In this document: positions 1 through 8,392 of the stretch, piece by piece | Layout of the letters: every line of letters begins with the position of its first letter | Numbering within the stretch: the stretch's first letter is position 1 | NCBI GenBank assembly: GCA_024275485.1 | Contig: JAJRZA010000091.1 | Coordinates: 1 to 39,754, forward strand | Source: Candidatus Krumholzibacteriota bacterium | GTDB taxonomy: Bacteria; Krumholzibacteriota; Krumholzibacteriia; LZORAL124-64-63 | Length of the DNA stretch: 39,754 nucleotides | Direction of reading: 5' to 3' | Program-made: the position numbers and the translations under genes | Notes under the pieces: generated by a model | Told to the model about the DNA's origin: nothing | The model's input: only the letters and a program-made list of their open reading frames with translations | Databases searched by the model: none

Positions 1-54
1 CAGGATTTTCTGGACCGTGGTGTATCCGTGATACATGAGGTCCAGAAAATCCTG
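1..54. repeat. Nested 54-nt hairpin, possible terminator of an upstream gene
   Basis: Positions 1-16 and 39-54 are perfect 16-base inverted arms. The loop contains a second perfect hairpin, TGTATC (21-26) with GATACA (30-35). The right arm is followed by ACTTTTT, so on the + strand it resembles a rho-independent terminator for a gene ending outside the window. The long arms would also suit a dispersed palindromic repeat. I saw no second copy in this window. Confidence 0.55.
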
Positions 55-174
55 ACTTTTTCCGCTGATGGTGTACCATGGCAGCAACTTAAGTGGTTTC
101 GGTCAACGTGGTTTTGCATAGTTGGGGTTTATGGTTGACCCAAACTTCCTGGCTCTCCTTCCAAAGGATTTTCG

Positions 175-840
175 GTGGCACCCTACCTTTTTGCCCTGTT
201 CTTGCTGATAATGGTGATAGCCGGCATTTACGCTTGGCGTCAGGAAGAAAAGCGCCGCAAGGCTTTGCGCACCTGGTGCAGACGTCAGGGCTGGCGTATG
301 CTGGATCACAGCGTCCAGGGGTGGCATGTGGATTTTCCCGGCATCAAGCTTTTCCAACAGGGACGCAGCCGGGAAGGTGATAACATCATCACCGGACATT
401 TTCGCGGGCGGACCGTAACCCTGCTGGATTATGAATACGTGACCGGGTCGGGAAAGAATCGCACGACCCATCGGCATGGGGTAACCATTCTGGGTTGCGA
501 TTTCCCCACCATCCCACTGCAAATCCGGCGCGAATACTTTTTTGACAAGGTGGGGGAGTTCCTCGGTGCGGGTGATATTGATTTTGAGTCGGCGGAATTC
601 AGCCGCAAGTTTCACGTGGAAAGTGCGGATCGCAAATGGGCCTACGACATCATCCACACGCGCACCATGGAATATTTGCTGAAGGCCCCGGGGTATTCTG
701 TCGAATACGGTTTTAGGGAGATCGTGATCATGAACACCGGGCGGTGTACTCCCGGGCAATACGAAGAGCAGGTGGAGATGGCCATGCAACTCTACGAACT
801 GACCCCCGGCTACGTGATCAAACAGATGAAAGGCGAGTGA
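175..840 (+). CDS. Membrane-anchored protein of unknown function, lemA neighbour (DUF3137-like)
   Basis: This 221-residue protein starts at GTG 175, with AAAGGAT at 163-169 as ribosome binding site; the next in-frame Met lies inside the membrane segment. Residues 2-20 form one hydrophobic segment followed by an Arg/Lys-rich stretch (RQEEKRRKALR), so the rest should face the cytoplasm. The C-terminal half (around FSRKFHVESADRKWAY and MEYLL) resembles what I recall of DUF3137 proteins, which are often encoded beside LemA. The stop is two bases before lemA, so the two are almost certainly co-translated. No catalytic motif is visible; the family assignment is an inference from memory. Confidence 0.75.
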   Translation: MAPYLFALFLLIMVIAGIYAWRQEEKRRKALRTWCRRQGWRMLDHSVQGWHVDFPGIKLFQQGRSREGDNIITGHFRGRTVTLLDYEYVTGSGKNRTTHRHGVTILGCDFPTIPLQIRREYFFDKVGEFLGAGDIDFESAEFSRKFHVESADRKWAYDIIHTRTMEYLLKAPGYSVEYGFREIVIMNTGRCTPGQYEEQVEMAMQLYELTPGYVIKQMKGE

Positions 841-842
841 GC

Positions 843-1409
843 ATGTCCCTGGTTTTTCCGTTGGGATTTTTGGTTTTGTTGTTGATCTGGGTGGTGGCTA
901 TTTACAACTCTCTGGTGAAGATCCGACAAATGGTGCGCGAGAGCTGGTCCGGCATTGATACCGAACTCAAAAGGAGGTACGACCTGGTTCCCAATCTGGT
1001 GGAAGTAGTCAAGGGCTATGCCGCGCATGAAAAAGAGTTGTTTTCCGCAGTTACCAAAGCCAGGAGCCGGGCCGTGGCATCCACCGGTGATACCAGCAGC
1101 CAGGCCAGGGACGAACGGGTTCTGGTGACCAACGTACGGCAACTGCTGGCGGTGGCAGAGTCGTACCCGGACCTGAAAGCCAGCAAGCACTATTTGGACC
1201 TGCAGGAGGAACTTTCCAACACCGAAGACCGCATTCAGGCCGCGCGACGTTTTTTCAACGCCAATGTGCGTGATATGAATACCCAGGTTGAATCTTTTCC
1301 CACCAACCTTCTCGCCTCGGCATTCGGTTTTCAAAAGGAAGACTTCTTTGAAGTGGAAAAAGCCATCATCCGGGAGGTGGTGGACATCTCATTTACCGAC
1401 CTTATTTGA
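843..1409 (+). CDS. lemA: LemA family protein
   Basis: This 188-residue protein has the usual LemA length. An N-terminal hydrophobic segment (about residues 4-20) leads into the family signature YNSL..., RR.DL.PNLVE and GYA.HE..., followed by long amphipathic helices and the C-terminal FG(F)QKEDFF region. The frame is open upstream to 744, but ATG 843 is the right start: it places the membrane helix at the N terminus and follows the previous stop by two bases, with AAAGGCGAG just upstream. LemA proteins are membrane-anchored helical proteins whose biochemical role is poorly defined; the upstream gene is presumably its partner. Confidence 0.93.
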   Translation: MSLVFPLGFLVLLLIWVVAIYNSLVKIRQMVRESWSGIDTELKRRYDLVPNLVEVVKGYAAHEKELFSAVTKARSRAVASTGDTSSQARDERVLVTNVRQLLAVAESYPDLKASKHYLDLQEELSNTEDRIQAARRFFNANVRDMNTQVESFPTNLLASAFGFQKEDFFEVEKAIIREVVDISFTDLI

Positions 1410-1441
1410 TTTATCAGTTCAGTTTTTGTTTTTCCAGCCGA

Positions 1442-1469
1442 AGATAATAGTGACGTCAGCTGATTATCT
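1442..1469. promoter_or_regulatory. Inverted repeat upstream of the receiver-domain gene
   Basis: AGATAAT (1442-1448) and ATTATCT (1463-1469) are perfect 7-base arms around 14 bases that contain the 8-base palindrome TGACGTCA (1451-1458). It sits in the AT-rich 81-base gap between lemA and the receiver gene, 21 bases before the ATG. It could be an operator or a weak lemA terminator. Confidence 0.35.
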
Positions 1470-1490
1470 CTTTAATTATGGAGAATTTAT

Positions 1491-2114
1491 ATGACCCTGC
1501 AGGAAAAAATACGGGAACTGGAAGCCAAACTCCGGGCCATTGCCACCCAAGGCTTGGAAATCCCTACGGAACTTGCAGAACATCTTGAGGTATTTGATCG
1601 CGCGGCGAGTCAAATGCTGGTGATGATGGATGAGGTCCTTGCTGTCGCTTCTTTGGAGCCGGATCCCCAGCATAGCATCTCCAACTTCGCAAGCGCTCCT
1701 GATCTCACGGACCCCGATAGTCTGGAGCAACAGCCAGATATATCCGTTCTGTTGGTGGAAGACAATTTTGTGAATCGCAAACTGGCTGTCCTCATCCTGG
1801 AAAAAGTTGGTTGTCGGGTGGACGTGGCCCTCAATGGTGAAGAGGGTGTGGACAAGTTCAAGTCCGGTAACTACGTGGCCATATTTATGGATTGCCAGAT
1901 GCCCGTGATGGATGGGTATGAGGCGACCCGGGCCATTCGGGATCTGGAAAAAGCCGACGGGTCCCACATTCCCATCATCGCGGTGACGGCCAATGCCATG
2001 AAAGGCGACCGGGAAAAATGCCTCGAATGCGGTATGGACGACTACATCGCAAAACCGCTGTTGCCCAACGATCTTCATGATGCTGTGAGCCGCTGGTGCC
2101 GGGTGCCCGTCTGA
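1491..2114 (+). CDS. Stand-alone response-regulator receiver protein
   Basis: 207 residues. Residues 1-50 are helical and possibly coiled coil (KIRELEAKLRAI), residues 51-82 look like a linker, and residues 84-204 are a CheY-like receiver. The acidic pocket is E90/D91, the phospho-acceptor is D134 (MDCQMPVMDG), the switch residue is T166 and the conserved lysine is K188 (AKP). There is no DNA-binding or enzymatic output domain. The receiver resembles the one at the C terminus of the hybrid kinase encoded at 20030-22552, especially the VTANAM..DREKCL stretch, so it may be a phosphorelay partner of such kinases; that pairing is inference. GGAG at 1480-1483 is the ribosome binding site, seven bases before ATG. 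Confidence 0.9.
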   Translation: MTLQEKIRELEAKLRAIATQGLEIPTELAEHLEVFDRAASQMLVMMDEVLAVASLEPDPQHSISNFASAPDLTDPDSLEQQPDISVLLVEDNFVNRKLAVLILEKVGCRVDVALNGEEGVDKFKSGNYVAIFMDCQMPVMDGYEATRAIRDLEKADGSHIPIIAVTANAMKGDREKCLECGMDDYIAKPLLPNDLHDAVSRWCRVPV

Positions 2115-2164
2115 CGACATTATAGCAACCAAAATCCGGATTTGAACACTCTTCCTGCCAGCCC

Positions 2165-2192
2165 TTGCGTTTCGGCGTGTCTGAATTATAAT
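2165..2192 (+). promoter_or_regulatory. Putative sigma70 promoter for the phosphohexomutase gene
   Basis: A perfect TATAAT -10 element lies at 2187-2192. A weak TTGCGT -35 element at 2165-2170 is 16 bases upstream. Transcription would begin near 2199, about 40 bases before the chosen ATG. Confidence 0.5.
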
Positions 2193-2238
2193 CCCTGCTC
2201 TGACCCATCATCATTAGAATATGACCGGAGTGTGTCTC

Positions 2239-4200
2239 ATGAGCGGATCGCGTGCCCTGTTCACCCCCTTTGCTCTCCAAGCCGAAAAAATCGAGATGGA
2301 TGCCGACCTGGTATCCGAGTCCAACGTGGAACCCTGGGCCAAACAGTTCAAGCTAGGCACCGCCGGGTATCGGGATCTGCTCGACCCGGAAGACCTGTTC
2401 AATTTTGGTGTTCCTTTCAATGGCTTGAGCGCCGCTTTCATCCTCGAAGCCCGGGCTCAACTGGCCGACGAAGCCGGCATCCGCAGCCTGCACATCGGTG
2501 GCGAAGTCCGTCCGCATACTCAGGAGTTCATTGATTTGGCGGCACGCATCTATTCAGCCCACGGTATCAGTGTGCATCTGCGGCCCGAGGGGATGCGCAC
2601 GACTCCCATTTGGCTGAGCAGTTTTGGGGTGTTCTACAATGAATTGGATGGTGGAGAAAACTTCACTGCATCGCACAGTCAGAATTACAAGGGTGGCTGG
2701 AAACCCATGGAGGCGGCCGGAGGACAGTTGCTGGAAATGGCAGGCATGATTGCCGACCGGGTGCGCGATCTGGTGAATCAGGCCAAGAACGATGGTCTCA
2801 CCATTCACCTGGCTGCGGCCGGCAATGATTTGATTCACCACGACTTCGATCCGGTGGCTCCTTATGTGGAAGTCTTGAAAAAAGTAGTGCCCGCCGGATT
2901 GGTTGCCGAAATTGCCCCCGCAACCGCCAAAGGCTTTCGCGCAGGTTTTTGCACCGAAGGCGGCAGCATGGCTCCCACGGCCCGTCGCATTTTTGAGGCC
3001 CTGGGTGTGACCATGGACGAGGGCGGCACCGTCTTTTTCACCCACGAGGAAGAGAGCAATTCCTTTCACGGCATCGGCATTCTCGACGGTGTGAACCACG
3101 GTGTTGATCCCGGCAAATGGCAGGTCTACAAGCATGTGGGAGCCCAGGAACTTTTGCGCGATGAAAAGTGCGATGTTTTCTTCATCTGGGATCCCGACGG
3201 CGATCGTTTCAACATGGTTACCGTTGCACCGGCTGCCCAGGCCGAGGAATTCAAAGCCGCCGGTTTGGAAGTGGATCCGCTGGATGACGACCGTTGCTGT
3301 GTTTTCTTCAAGCCCAATCAGATTTACTTCATGCTCACTGCCCTGAAAATCCAGTCCCTGGAAGAAGCCGGGGAGTTGGGCAACTACAACTGGATCGTCG
3401 CCAGCACCTTCCCCACAAGCATGAGCATTGGCGAGGTGGCCACCACCTTCAACAAACGCGCCGACGCAGCTCTGGCTACTTTCCGGGTGCCGGTGGGATT
3501 CAAATACTTTGCCTCCCTGGTTGGCGATCTTGAGAAACAACTGGCCGATGGCAGCTCTGAAACCAGTGCCACGGATGTGACGGGGGTGAAAACCATTTTC
3601 GGTCCCAAACCTCGCTTGTTGATGATGGCCGAAGAGAGCGGCGGAGCGGCCATGGGACCGGCCGAACCTGTGAGCAGCCGCACGGGCCTGCGGACAAGCC
3701 TGGCTGCCAAAGAAAAAGACGCCATGCAAATCGGACTGATGTCCTTGTGCCTGGCCGCTCGATTGCACCGTCAGGAAGGCAGTTTTGCCGCTTACTATTT
3801 GCAACTGCTTGAGGAGTTTGAGACCCGCTACCGCTTTTATGAACGTCGCGATGTGACATTGTTCGATGAAAGTCTGAAAGGTGTTGAACGGGATCAGGCC
3901 AGAGAAGCCGGGAACGCAAGGAAAGAGGCCACGGTAGCATTCTTCGGATCACTTGAAGGCAAAGAGCCTGTCGAAGTAACAGGTATCCTTGCTGGTTTAT
4001 TGCCTGCCGGAGCCAATCTGCCCGAAATCAAGAGGGTGTTCCACGCTGGCGATGGTACTTTTATCGAATTTGAAGACCAGTGGTTTGAACTGAGGGCTTC
4101 AGGTACCGACGCTGTGTTGCGGTATTACATGGAAGGCCGGTACCAGGAAAAAGTTGCTGAATTGAATGCGGCTTTTGAAGGGATGAGGATTCCTGGTTAA
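2239..4200 (+). CDS. Alpha-D-phosphohexomutase superfamily protein (phosphoglucomutase/phosphomannomutase-like)
   Basis: 653 residues. Start chosen at ATG 2239, because GGAG at 2227-2230 lies eight bases upstream; the in-frame ATG at 2221 has no ribosome binding site. Superfamily landmarks appear in order: GTAGYRD near residue 40; TASHSQNYKGGWKP near 143-156 with the presumed phospho-serine near 145; the Mg-binding loop DPDGDR near 318-323; and the sugar-binding EESGG near 465-469. The C-terminal phosphate-binding domain ends near ASGTDAVLRYY. Family enzymes convert hexose 1-phosphates and 6-phosphates in the cytoplasm. At 653 residues it is longer than typical (about 450-550), and the active-site loop TASHSQNYKGGW departs from the common TASHNP form, so the substrate cannot be assigned. 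A weak CGAGA/TCTCG hairpin follows the stop near 4206-4224. Confidence 0.87.
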   Translation: MSGSRALFTPFALQAEKIEMDADLVSESNVEPWAKQFKLGTAGYRDLLDPEDLFNFGVPFNGLSAAFILEARAQLADEAGIRSLHIGGEVRPHTQEFIDLAARIYSAHGISVHLRPEGMRTTPIWLSSFGVFYNELDGGENFTASHSQNYKGGWKPMEAAGGQLLEMAGMIADRVRDLVNQAKNDGLTIHLAAAGNDLIHHDFDPVAPYVEVLKKVVPAGLVAEIAPATAKGFRAGFCTEGGSMAPTARRIFEALGVTMDEGGTVFFTHEEESNSFHGIGILDGVNHGVDPGKWQVYKHVGAQELLRDEKCDVFFIWDPDGDRFNMVTVAPAAQAEEFKAAGLEVDPLDDDRCCVFFKPNQIYFMLTALKIQSLEEAGELGNYNWIVASTFPTSMSIGEVATTFNKRADAALATFRVPVGFKYFASLVGDLEKQLADGSSETSATDVTGVKTIFGPKPRLLMMAEESGGAAMGPAEPVSSRTGLRTSLAAKEKDAMQIGLMSLCLAARLHRQEGSFAAYYLQLLEEFETRYRFYERRDVTLFDESLKGVERDQAREAGNARKEATVAFFGSLEGKEPVEVTGILAGLLPAGANLPEIKRVFHAGDGTFIEFEDQWFELRASGTDAVLRYYMEGRYQEKVAELNAAFEGMRIPG

Positions 4201-4337
4201 CATTTTCGAGAGATTTTTTCTCGGAACCGAAATTTTGGTCAACGTGGATATTTCAGGGGAACATCTCCGGAACTCTGCCCCACGCTCCCATATTCTTCAG
4301 TATGGCAATCCTCGCAAGTCGGGTCGCTTGTGAAACC

Positions 4338-6404
4338 CTAGCTCCGTTCTTTCTGACGATCAGCGGAAGGAAGTCGCAGATCCATGGTCGAGCCCTGGGT
4401 GGAAAGAATGAGTATGCGCGGTTCATTTTCCAAACGAACCGGTTGCGGCAGTATGCGCCTCTGCAGAAGAAGCTGAATCTGCCGTTCATCCAGCCTCGTT
4501 CCTTTAAACTCTGATTCAAGAACAAACGAACAACCCTCTTTCCAACCAGAGCACCCATAGGCTCTTTTCCCCTTGATAACCTCTTTGTCGCAAAGCGGAC
4601 AACTACCCCAGCGGTTGGGATCAAGTCGCCCGGTGACGGTGCTCTGGATCATGTTGCGTATGTAGTCTTTTATTCCAGTCATAAATTGCTCGGCAGCCAG
4701 CTCGCCGCGTTCGATCTGCTTCAGTTTTTCTTCCCATTCGCCGGTCATTTCCGGAGATTTGAGCAAGGGATCCTGGATGAGTGCAATCAGGCAGCGGCCC
4801 ATATCCGTGCAGCGAAGCAGCTTTTTATCACGCTGGATATAGTTGCGCCGAAGCAAGGTTTCGATGATGGCCGCACGGGTAGCCGGCGTACCAATGCCAC
4901 GCTCCTTGAGCACCTCGCGCAAGGCGGCATCTTCAACATATTTGCCGGCTGCTTCCATGGCTCCTAGCAGGGAGTTTTCTGTGAAATGTTTTGGGGGTGA
5001 TGTTTTTCCTTCATGCAGGAAAGGCTCATGCGGCCCGGATTCCCTTTTTTCAAAAGCCGGTAGATCCTGATGATCGCCGGTGGTCTGCTTCTTTTTCTTT
5101 TTGGGAAAAAGAACAGTCCAGCCGAGATCGACAATCTGCGATCCTTTGGCCTGGAATTCAACCTGGTTGCTGATACCGCTGACGGTTGTGGTGTCTTTGA
5201 TGAAAACAGGATAAAAAGCAGCAACGAGTTGCCGGGCAATGGCGTTGTAGACGAGCTGATCATTGGCCCCGATACCCTGTGGTTTGATACCCGTAGGAAT
5301 GATGGCGTGATGGTCGGTCACTTTATTATCGTCGATGATCCGCTTGGTGAAAGGAAGATTGTTCAAATCAAGCGGGGCTATTTGTTCAGGCCAGATAGCC
5401 TTGAGCTGTTCAAGTATTTTGGGTATACGCGGCGACATGTCTTTGCTGAGATAACGCGAATCTGTTCGTGGATAGGTGACGAGTTTGGCTTCATAAAGAT
5501 TTTGAGTCGCGCTCAGGGTATCGGCCGCGGAAAGGCCGTGTTGTTTGTTGATCTCGCGCTGCAGTGTCGTCAGATCAAAGAGCTGAGGTGGCTGCTCCTT
5601 TTTCTTTTTGGCGCTGATGTTCGTGATTTCAAAGTCATGATCAACAGTTTTTTCAAGCAGGGTTTGGGCTCTTTTGGAATTTTCACTGCGCTTGCCGCGG
5701 TATTTGAAGACCACATCGCGATATCGGGTGCACAGCTCCCAGAATGCCTCGGGACGAAACTGATCAATGGTATCATCACGCTCCACGATCATGGCCAACA
5801 CCGGTGTCTGAACGCGCCCGATGGTCCAGAGAACCCGGTCTGAGCCACCGCCAATGCGACCATGCCGCACCGTGTAGTAACGGGTCGAGTTGAGTCCGAC
5901 AATCCAGTCGGATTCACTGCGACAGCGAGCGGCCGCGTAGAGCGGGTCGTAGTCGTGTCCATCGCTTAGATCCTTGAAAGCGGCCAGGATGGCTTCGGGT
6001 GTCAGTGAATTGAGCCAGAGACGGCGGATGGGTTTGTCTTCACATTCGCACAGGGCTAAAATATAGCGGAAAATCAATTCGCCTTCGCGCCCCGCATCGG
6101 TGGCGCAGACAATTTCGTCGGCCTGATGGAAAAGTGTTTTGATAATCTTGAACTGATCACTGACTCCACGGTTGGAAATCAGCTTGAGCTTGAACTCATC
6201 CGGTATGAAAGGAAGAGTTTCTTGCGACCAGCGTTTGAGGGCAGGGTGGTATTCGCCGGGTTCCTGAAGGGTCACCAGATGCCCGAAAGCCCAGGTGACG
6301 GCGCAACCTCGTCCTTCAATAAATCCTTTTTTTGAGGAATTTATTTTCAGGACCTTGGCAATATCACGCGCCACAGAAGGCTTTTCTGCAATGATGACTT
6401 TCAT
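4338..6404 (-). CDS. topB: DNA topoisomerase III (type IA)
   Basis: 688 residues from ATG 6404; the frame is open to 6512, but the upstream residues overlap the preceding gene and are not family-like, while MKVIIAEKPSVA is the canonical N terminus. The Toprim acidic cluster is ATDAGREGELIFR (101-113), GRVQTP lies at 196-201, and the catalytic tyrosine is Tyr311 in TYPRTDSRYL. One C-terminal zinc ribbon has Cys 601, 604, 617 and 624. The enzyme decatenates and relaxes negatively supercoiled DNA through a 5' phosphotyrosine intermediate. It begins ten bases after the stop of the thioredoxin-barrel gene with no evident strong ribosome binding site, so it is probably read as the last gene of that operon, an odd setting for a DNA enzyme. 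Confidence 0.96.
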   Translation of the reverse strand: MKVIIAEKPSVARDIAKVLKINSSKKGFIEGRGCAVTWAFGHLVTLQEPGEYHPALKRWSQETLPFIPDEFKLKLISNRGVSDQFKIIKTLFHQADEIVCATDAGREGELIFRYILALCECEDKPIRRLWLNSLTPEAILAAFKDLSDGHDYDPLYAAARCRSESDWIVGLNSTRYYTVRHGRIGGGSDRVLWTIGRVQTPVLAMIVERDDTIDQFRPEAFWELCTRYRDVVFKYRGKRSENSKRAQTLLEKTVDHDFEITNISAKKKKEQPPQLFDLTTLQREINKQHGLSAADTLSATQNLYEAKLVTYPRTDSRYLSKDMSPRIPKILEQLKAIWPEQIAPLDLNNLPFTKRIIDDNKVTDHHAIIPTGIKPQGIGANDQLVYNAIARQLVAAFYPVFIKDTTTVSGISNQVEFQAKGSQIVDLGWTVLFPKKKKKQTTGDHQDLPAFEKRESGPHEPFLHEGKTSPPKHFTENSLLGAMEAAGKYVEDAALREVLKERGIGTPATRAAIIETLLRRNYIQRDKKLLRCTDMGRCLIALIQDPLLKSPEMTGEWEEKLKQIERGELAAEQFMTGIKDYIRNMIQSTVTGRLDPNRWGSCPLCDKEVIKGKRAYGCSGWKEGCSFVLESEFKGTRLDERQIQLLLQRRILPQPVRLENEPRILILSTQGSTMDLRLPSADRQKERS

Positions 6405-6414
6405 CGAATTTTGT

Positions 6415-8367
6415 CTAGTACCGGAACAAACCAAATAACTCCACACCCTCAAATGCGGGCTCAAACTTGCAAACACCGCCGCTGCAAAGGAAACCGGCCT
6501 GCCGGGAACCACCCCACAGGTTGATGCTGCCGCCCCTGCTGATGGTGTAGGAAATCTGGCCTGCAGGGAATGGGCCCTTGTTGTCGTCGCCCTCCAACTC
6601 CCGTTGTTCGTCGTATTTGTTGTTCATCTCGAAAATGCCCGCGAAGGCCCAGCGCGGGGCCGTCTCGTATTCCAGCTTGAACCAGTCCACGTCGTAGGCG
6701 CCATCGTCGAAACCGAAACCGCCACCGAGGCGCACGTGTTGGTGCTCTACCTGCAATGTCCAGCTGTGGGTTTGATCCACCAGCCAGATCAGTTCACCCA
6801 CGATGGATTGTCGCAATCCTTCATTGTCCTGGTATCCAAACCCTGCAGTGGCGCGGAAGGGACCCAGACCGCTTTTTTTGACGCTTGCGAAAGCCAGCTC
6901 GTAAACCACTTCATCCTCAAGGTCCAAAAGCCTTGCGCCACTGGCCAACAAGGTCCAACCGTGGTCATCGGAGTACATGATGTCCAGGTTGTTACCTTTT
7001 TCATCATCTGAATTAAGGTTGTGTGGTGCACGGTTCAACAGGGTCCAGGTGAACTCCCGGGCCAGGCTGGGCGGACGGTTCAGGGTGGTTTTGCCATCGG
7101 CGTTTTGTACCACCCTGAAACGTCTGTAGTAGCTGTTCTCCCAGCTGATGGAGAAGGGACCGTGGTAGAGGTTCAGGTTGCCGTAGAAAGCCGAGCCGTC
7201 GTCTGCTTCGTCGGTGGTCCGATCGAATTCGTAACCGGTTTTGAAGCCCTGCTCCACATAGAAATCACCAAAACCGAAGTGGTGCCTGACCCGAAAGGAT
7301 CCGACCCATTCCCGGAAGACTTCGTTTGTTGCGTTGGGGCCGTTATCCGAGCGGTAGGTCAGGCCCGAGCCACCCAGGAAAAGGTTGCCCAGCACATTGT
7401 ATTCGGCGTCCGCACCACGAATATCCAGAGCGCGTACGCTGGGTGTTCCACTGAAAGCAGTGGCGCTTAGCCTACCCTGCCGGGTGGAGGCCATGATGCC
7501 GTCCAGGCGGGTATCAATGCGCACCACGCGGTCTTCATAGGAGTTGAATACCAGCCCACGGCCAAAAAGTCCGTGGAAGTGACCAACTCGCACATCGGTT
7601 GGACCGCTGTTGAATTCAAAGAAGCGGTGCACTATCTCGTTGCGACGGTTGCCCTCTTCACTGGGAGCTTGGCTGTTGAGCATGATTCCGGTGCGGAAAC
7701 TGCCGAGCTGGTAGCTCACATCCAACCAGTTTTCGAAAATTTCCTTTTCGGTTTCCGTGGAGAAGGAGTATTTGAATTTGTCGGTGGCACTGACGGCTTC
7801 GGCCCACTGGGGCTTGCCGGTCTCAACCTTGATGTCGGCGGCCTGGTGGGCCAGCAACTTCTCTATTTCCTGCTGCAGTTCCTCTTCGTCACCTTCCTTG
7901 TAGCCCACATGACGATAGACCTCGCGACCCTGGGCATCGACAATAAGCAGAAATGGCACGATGCCGCCAACCTGAAGCAGGGAGGTTAACACGGCTCCGG
8001 TATCCATGGGTACAATGAGGTTGTCGTAGCCTTTGGAACTCAAAAATGGTGCAACCTTGGCTACACTTTTTGAATTGTCTGTGTTGACGGCCAGAAAGGT
8101 GATTTGCCCTTTATACTCACCGGCCAACCGGTTCAGGTGCGGCATTTCCTTCAGGCATGGTCTACACCAGGTGGCCCAGAAACTGATCACCACCGGGCCT
8201 TTGGCCAGGGTTTCATGGTAGTTGATGGTGCCACCGTCGACAGTGTTCAGGGTCCAGTCGGCCACCGAAGGCTTTGCCTGGACGCTGAAACCAAAACCAA
8301 GAAAAAAAACCATGCAAATCGTCATCAGCCACGGCGACCGACGGGTGAAAGGGATCCGTTCCTGCAT
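6415..8367 (-). CDS. Thioredoxin-like (TlpA-type) domain fused to an outer-membrane beta-barrel (DUF6029-like)
   Basis: 650 residues; ATG 8367 is preceded by a strong AAGGAG. Residues 1-31 form a signal peptide ending near VQA. Residues 35-175 form a TlpA-like thioredoxin fold with active site WCRPC (Cys68, Cys71) and the cis-proline region GGIVPF. From about 195 to the end, alternating short strands rich in Tyr, Phe, Trp and Arg and a final Phe-Arg-Tyr suggest an outer-membrane barrel; the VRVGHFHGLFGRGLVF stretch recalls the DUF6029 barrel family of Bacteroidota-like genomes. The thioredoxin domain would then be held at the periplasmic face of the outer membrane. It lies 25 bases after the upstream gene and ten before topB. 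The signal peptide and CXXC site are clear; the barrel family name is from memory. Confidence 0.85.
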   Translation of the reverse strand: MQERIPFTRRSPWLMTICMVFFLGFGFSVQAKPSVADWTLNTVDGGTINYHETLAKGPVVISFWATWCRPCLKEMPHLNRLAGEYKGQITFLAVNTDNSKSVAKVAPFLSSKGYDNLIVPMDTGAVLTSLLQVGGIVPFLLIVDAQGREVYRHVGYKEGDEEELQQEIEKLLAHQAADIKVETGKPQWAEAVSATDKFKYSFSTETEKEIFENWLDVSYQLGSFRTGIMLNSQAPSEEGNRRNEIVHRFFEFNSGPTDVRVGHFHGLFGRGLVFNSYEDRVVRIDTRLDGIMASTRQGRLSATAFSGTPSVRALDIRGADAEYNVLGNLFLGGSGLTYRSDNGPNATNEVFREWVGSFRVRHHFGFGDFYVEQGFKTGYEFDRTTDEADDGSAFYGNLNLYHGPFSISWENSYYRRFRVVQNADGKTTLNRPPSLAREFTWTLLNRAPHNLNSDDEKGNNLDIMYSDDHGWTLLASGARLLDLEDEVVYELAFASVKKSGLGPFRATAGFGYQDNEGLRQSIVGELIWLVDQTHSWTLQVEHQHVRLGGGFGFDDGAYDVDWFKLEYETAPRWAFAGIFEMNNKYDEQRELEGDDNKGPFPAGQISYTISRGGSINLWGGSRQAGFLCSGGVCKFEPAFEGVELFGLFRY

Positions 8368-8392
8368 TTTCTCTCCTTGAAGCCCGTCGGTT

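Noticed and set aside
101-4247. GGTCAACGTGG present at both 101-111 and 4237-4247
   Set aside because: An 11-base match is expected many times by chance in 40 kb; the flanks do not match.
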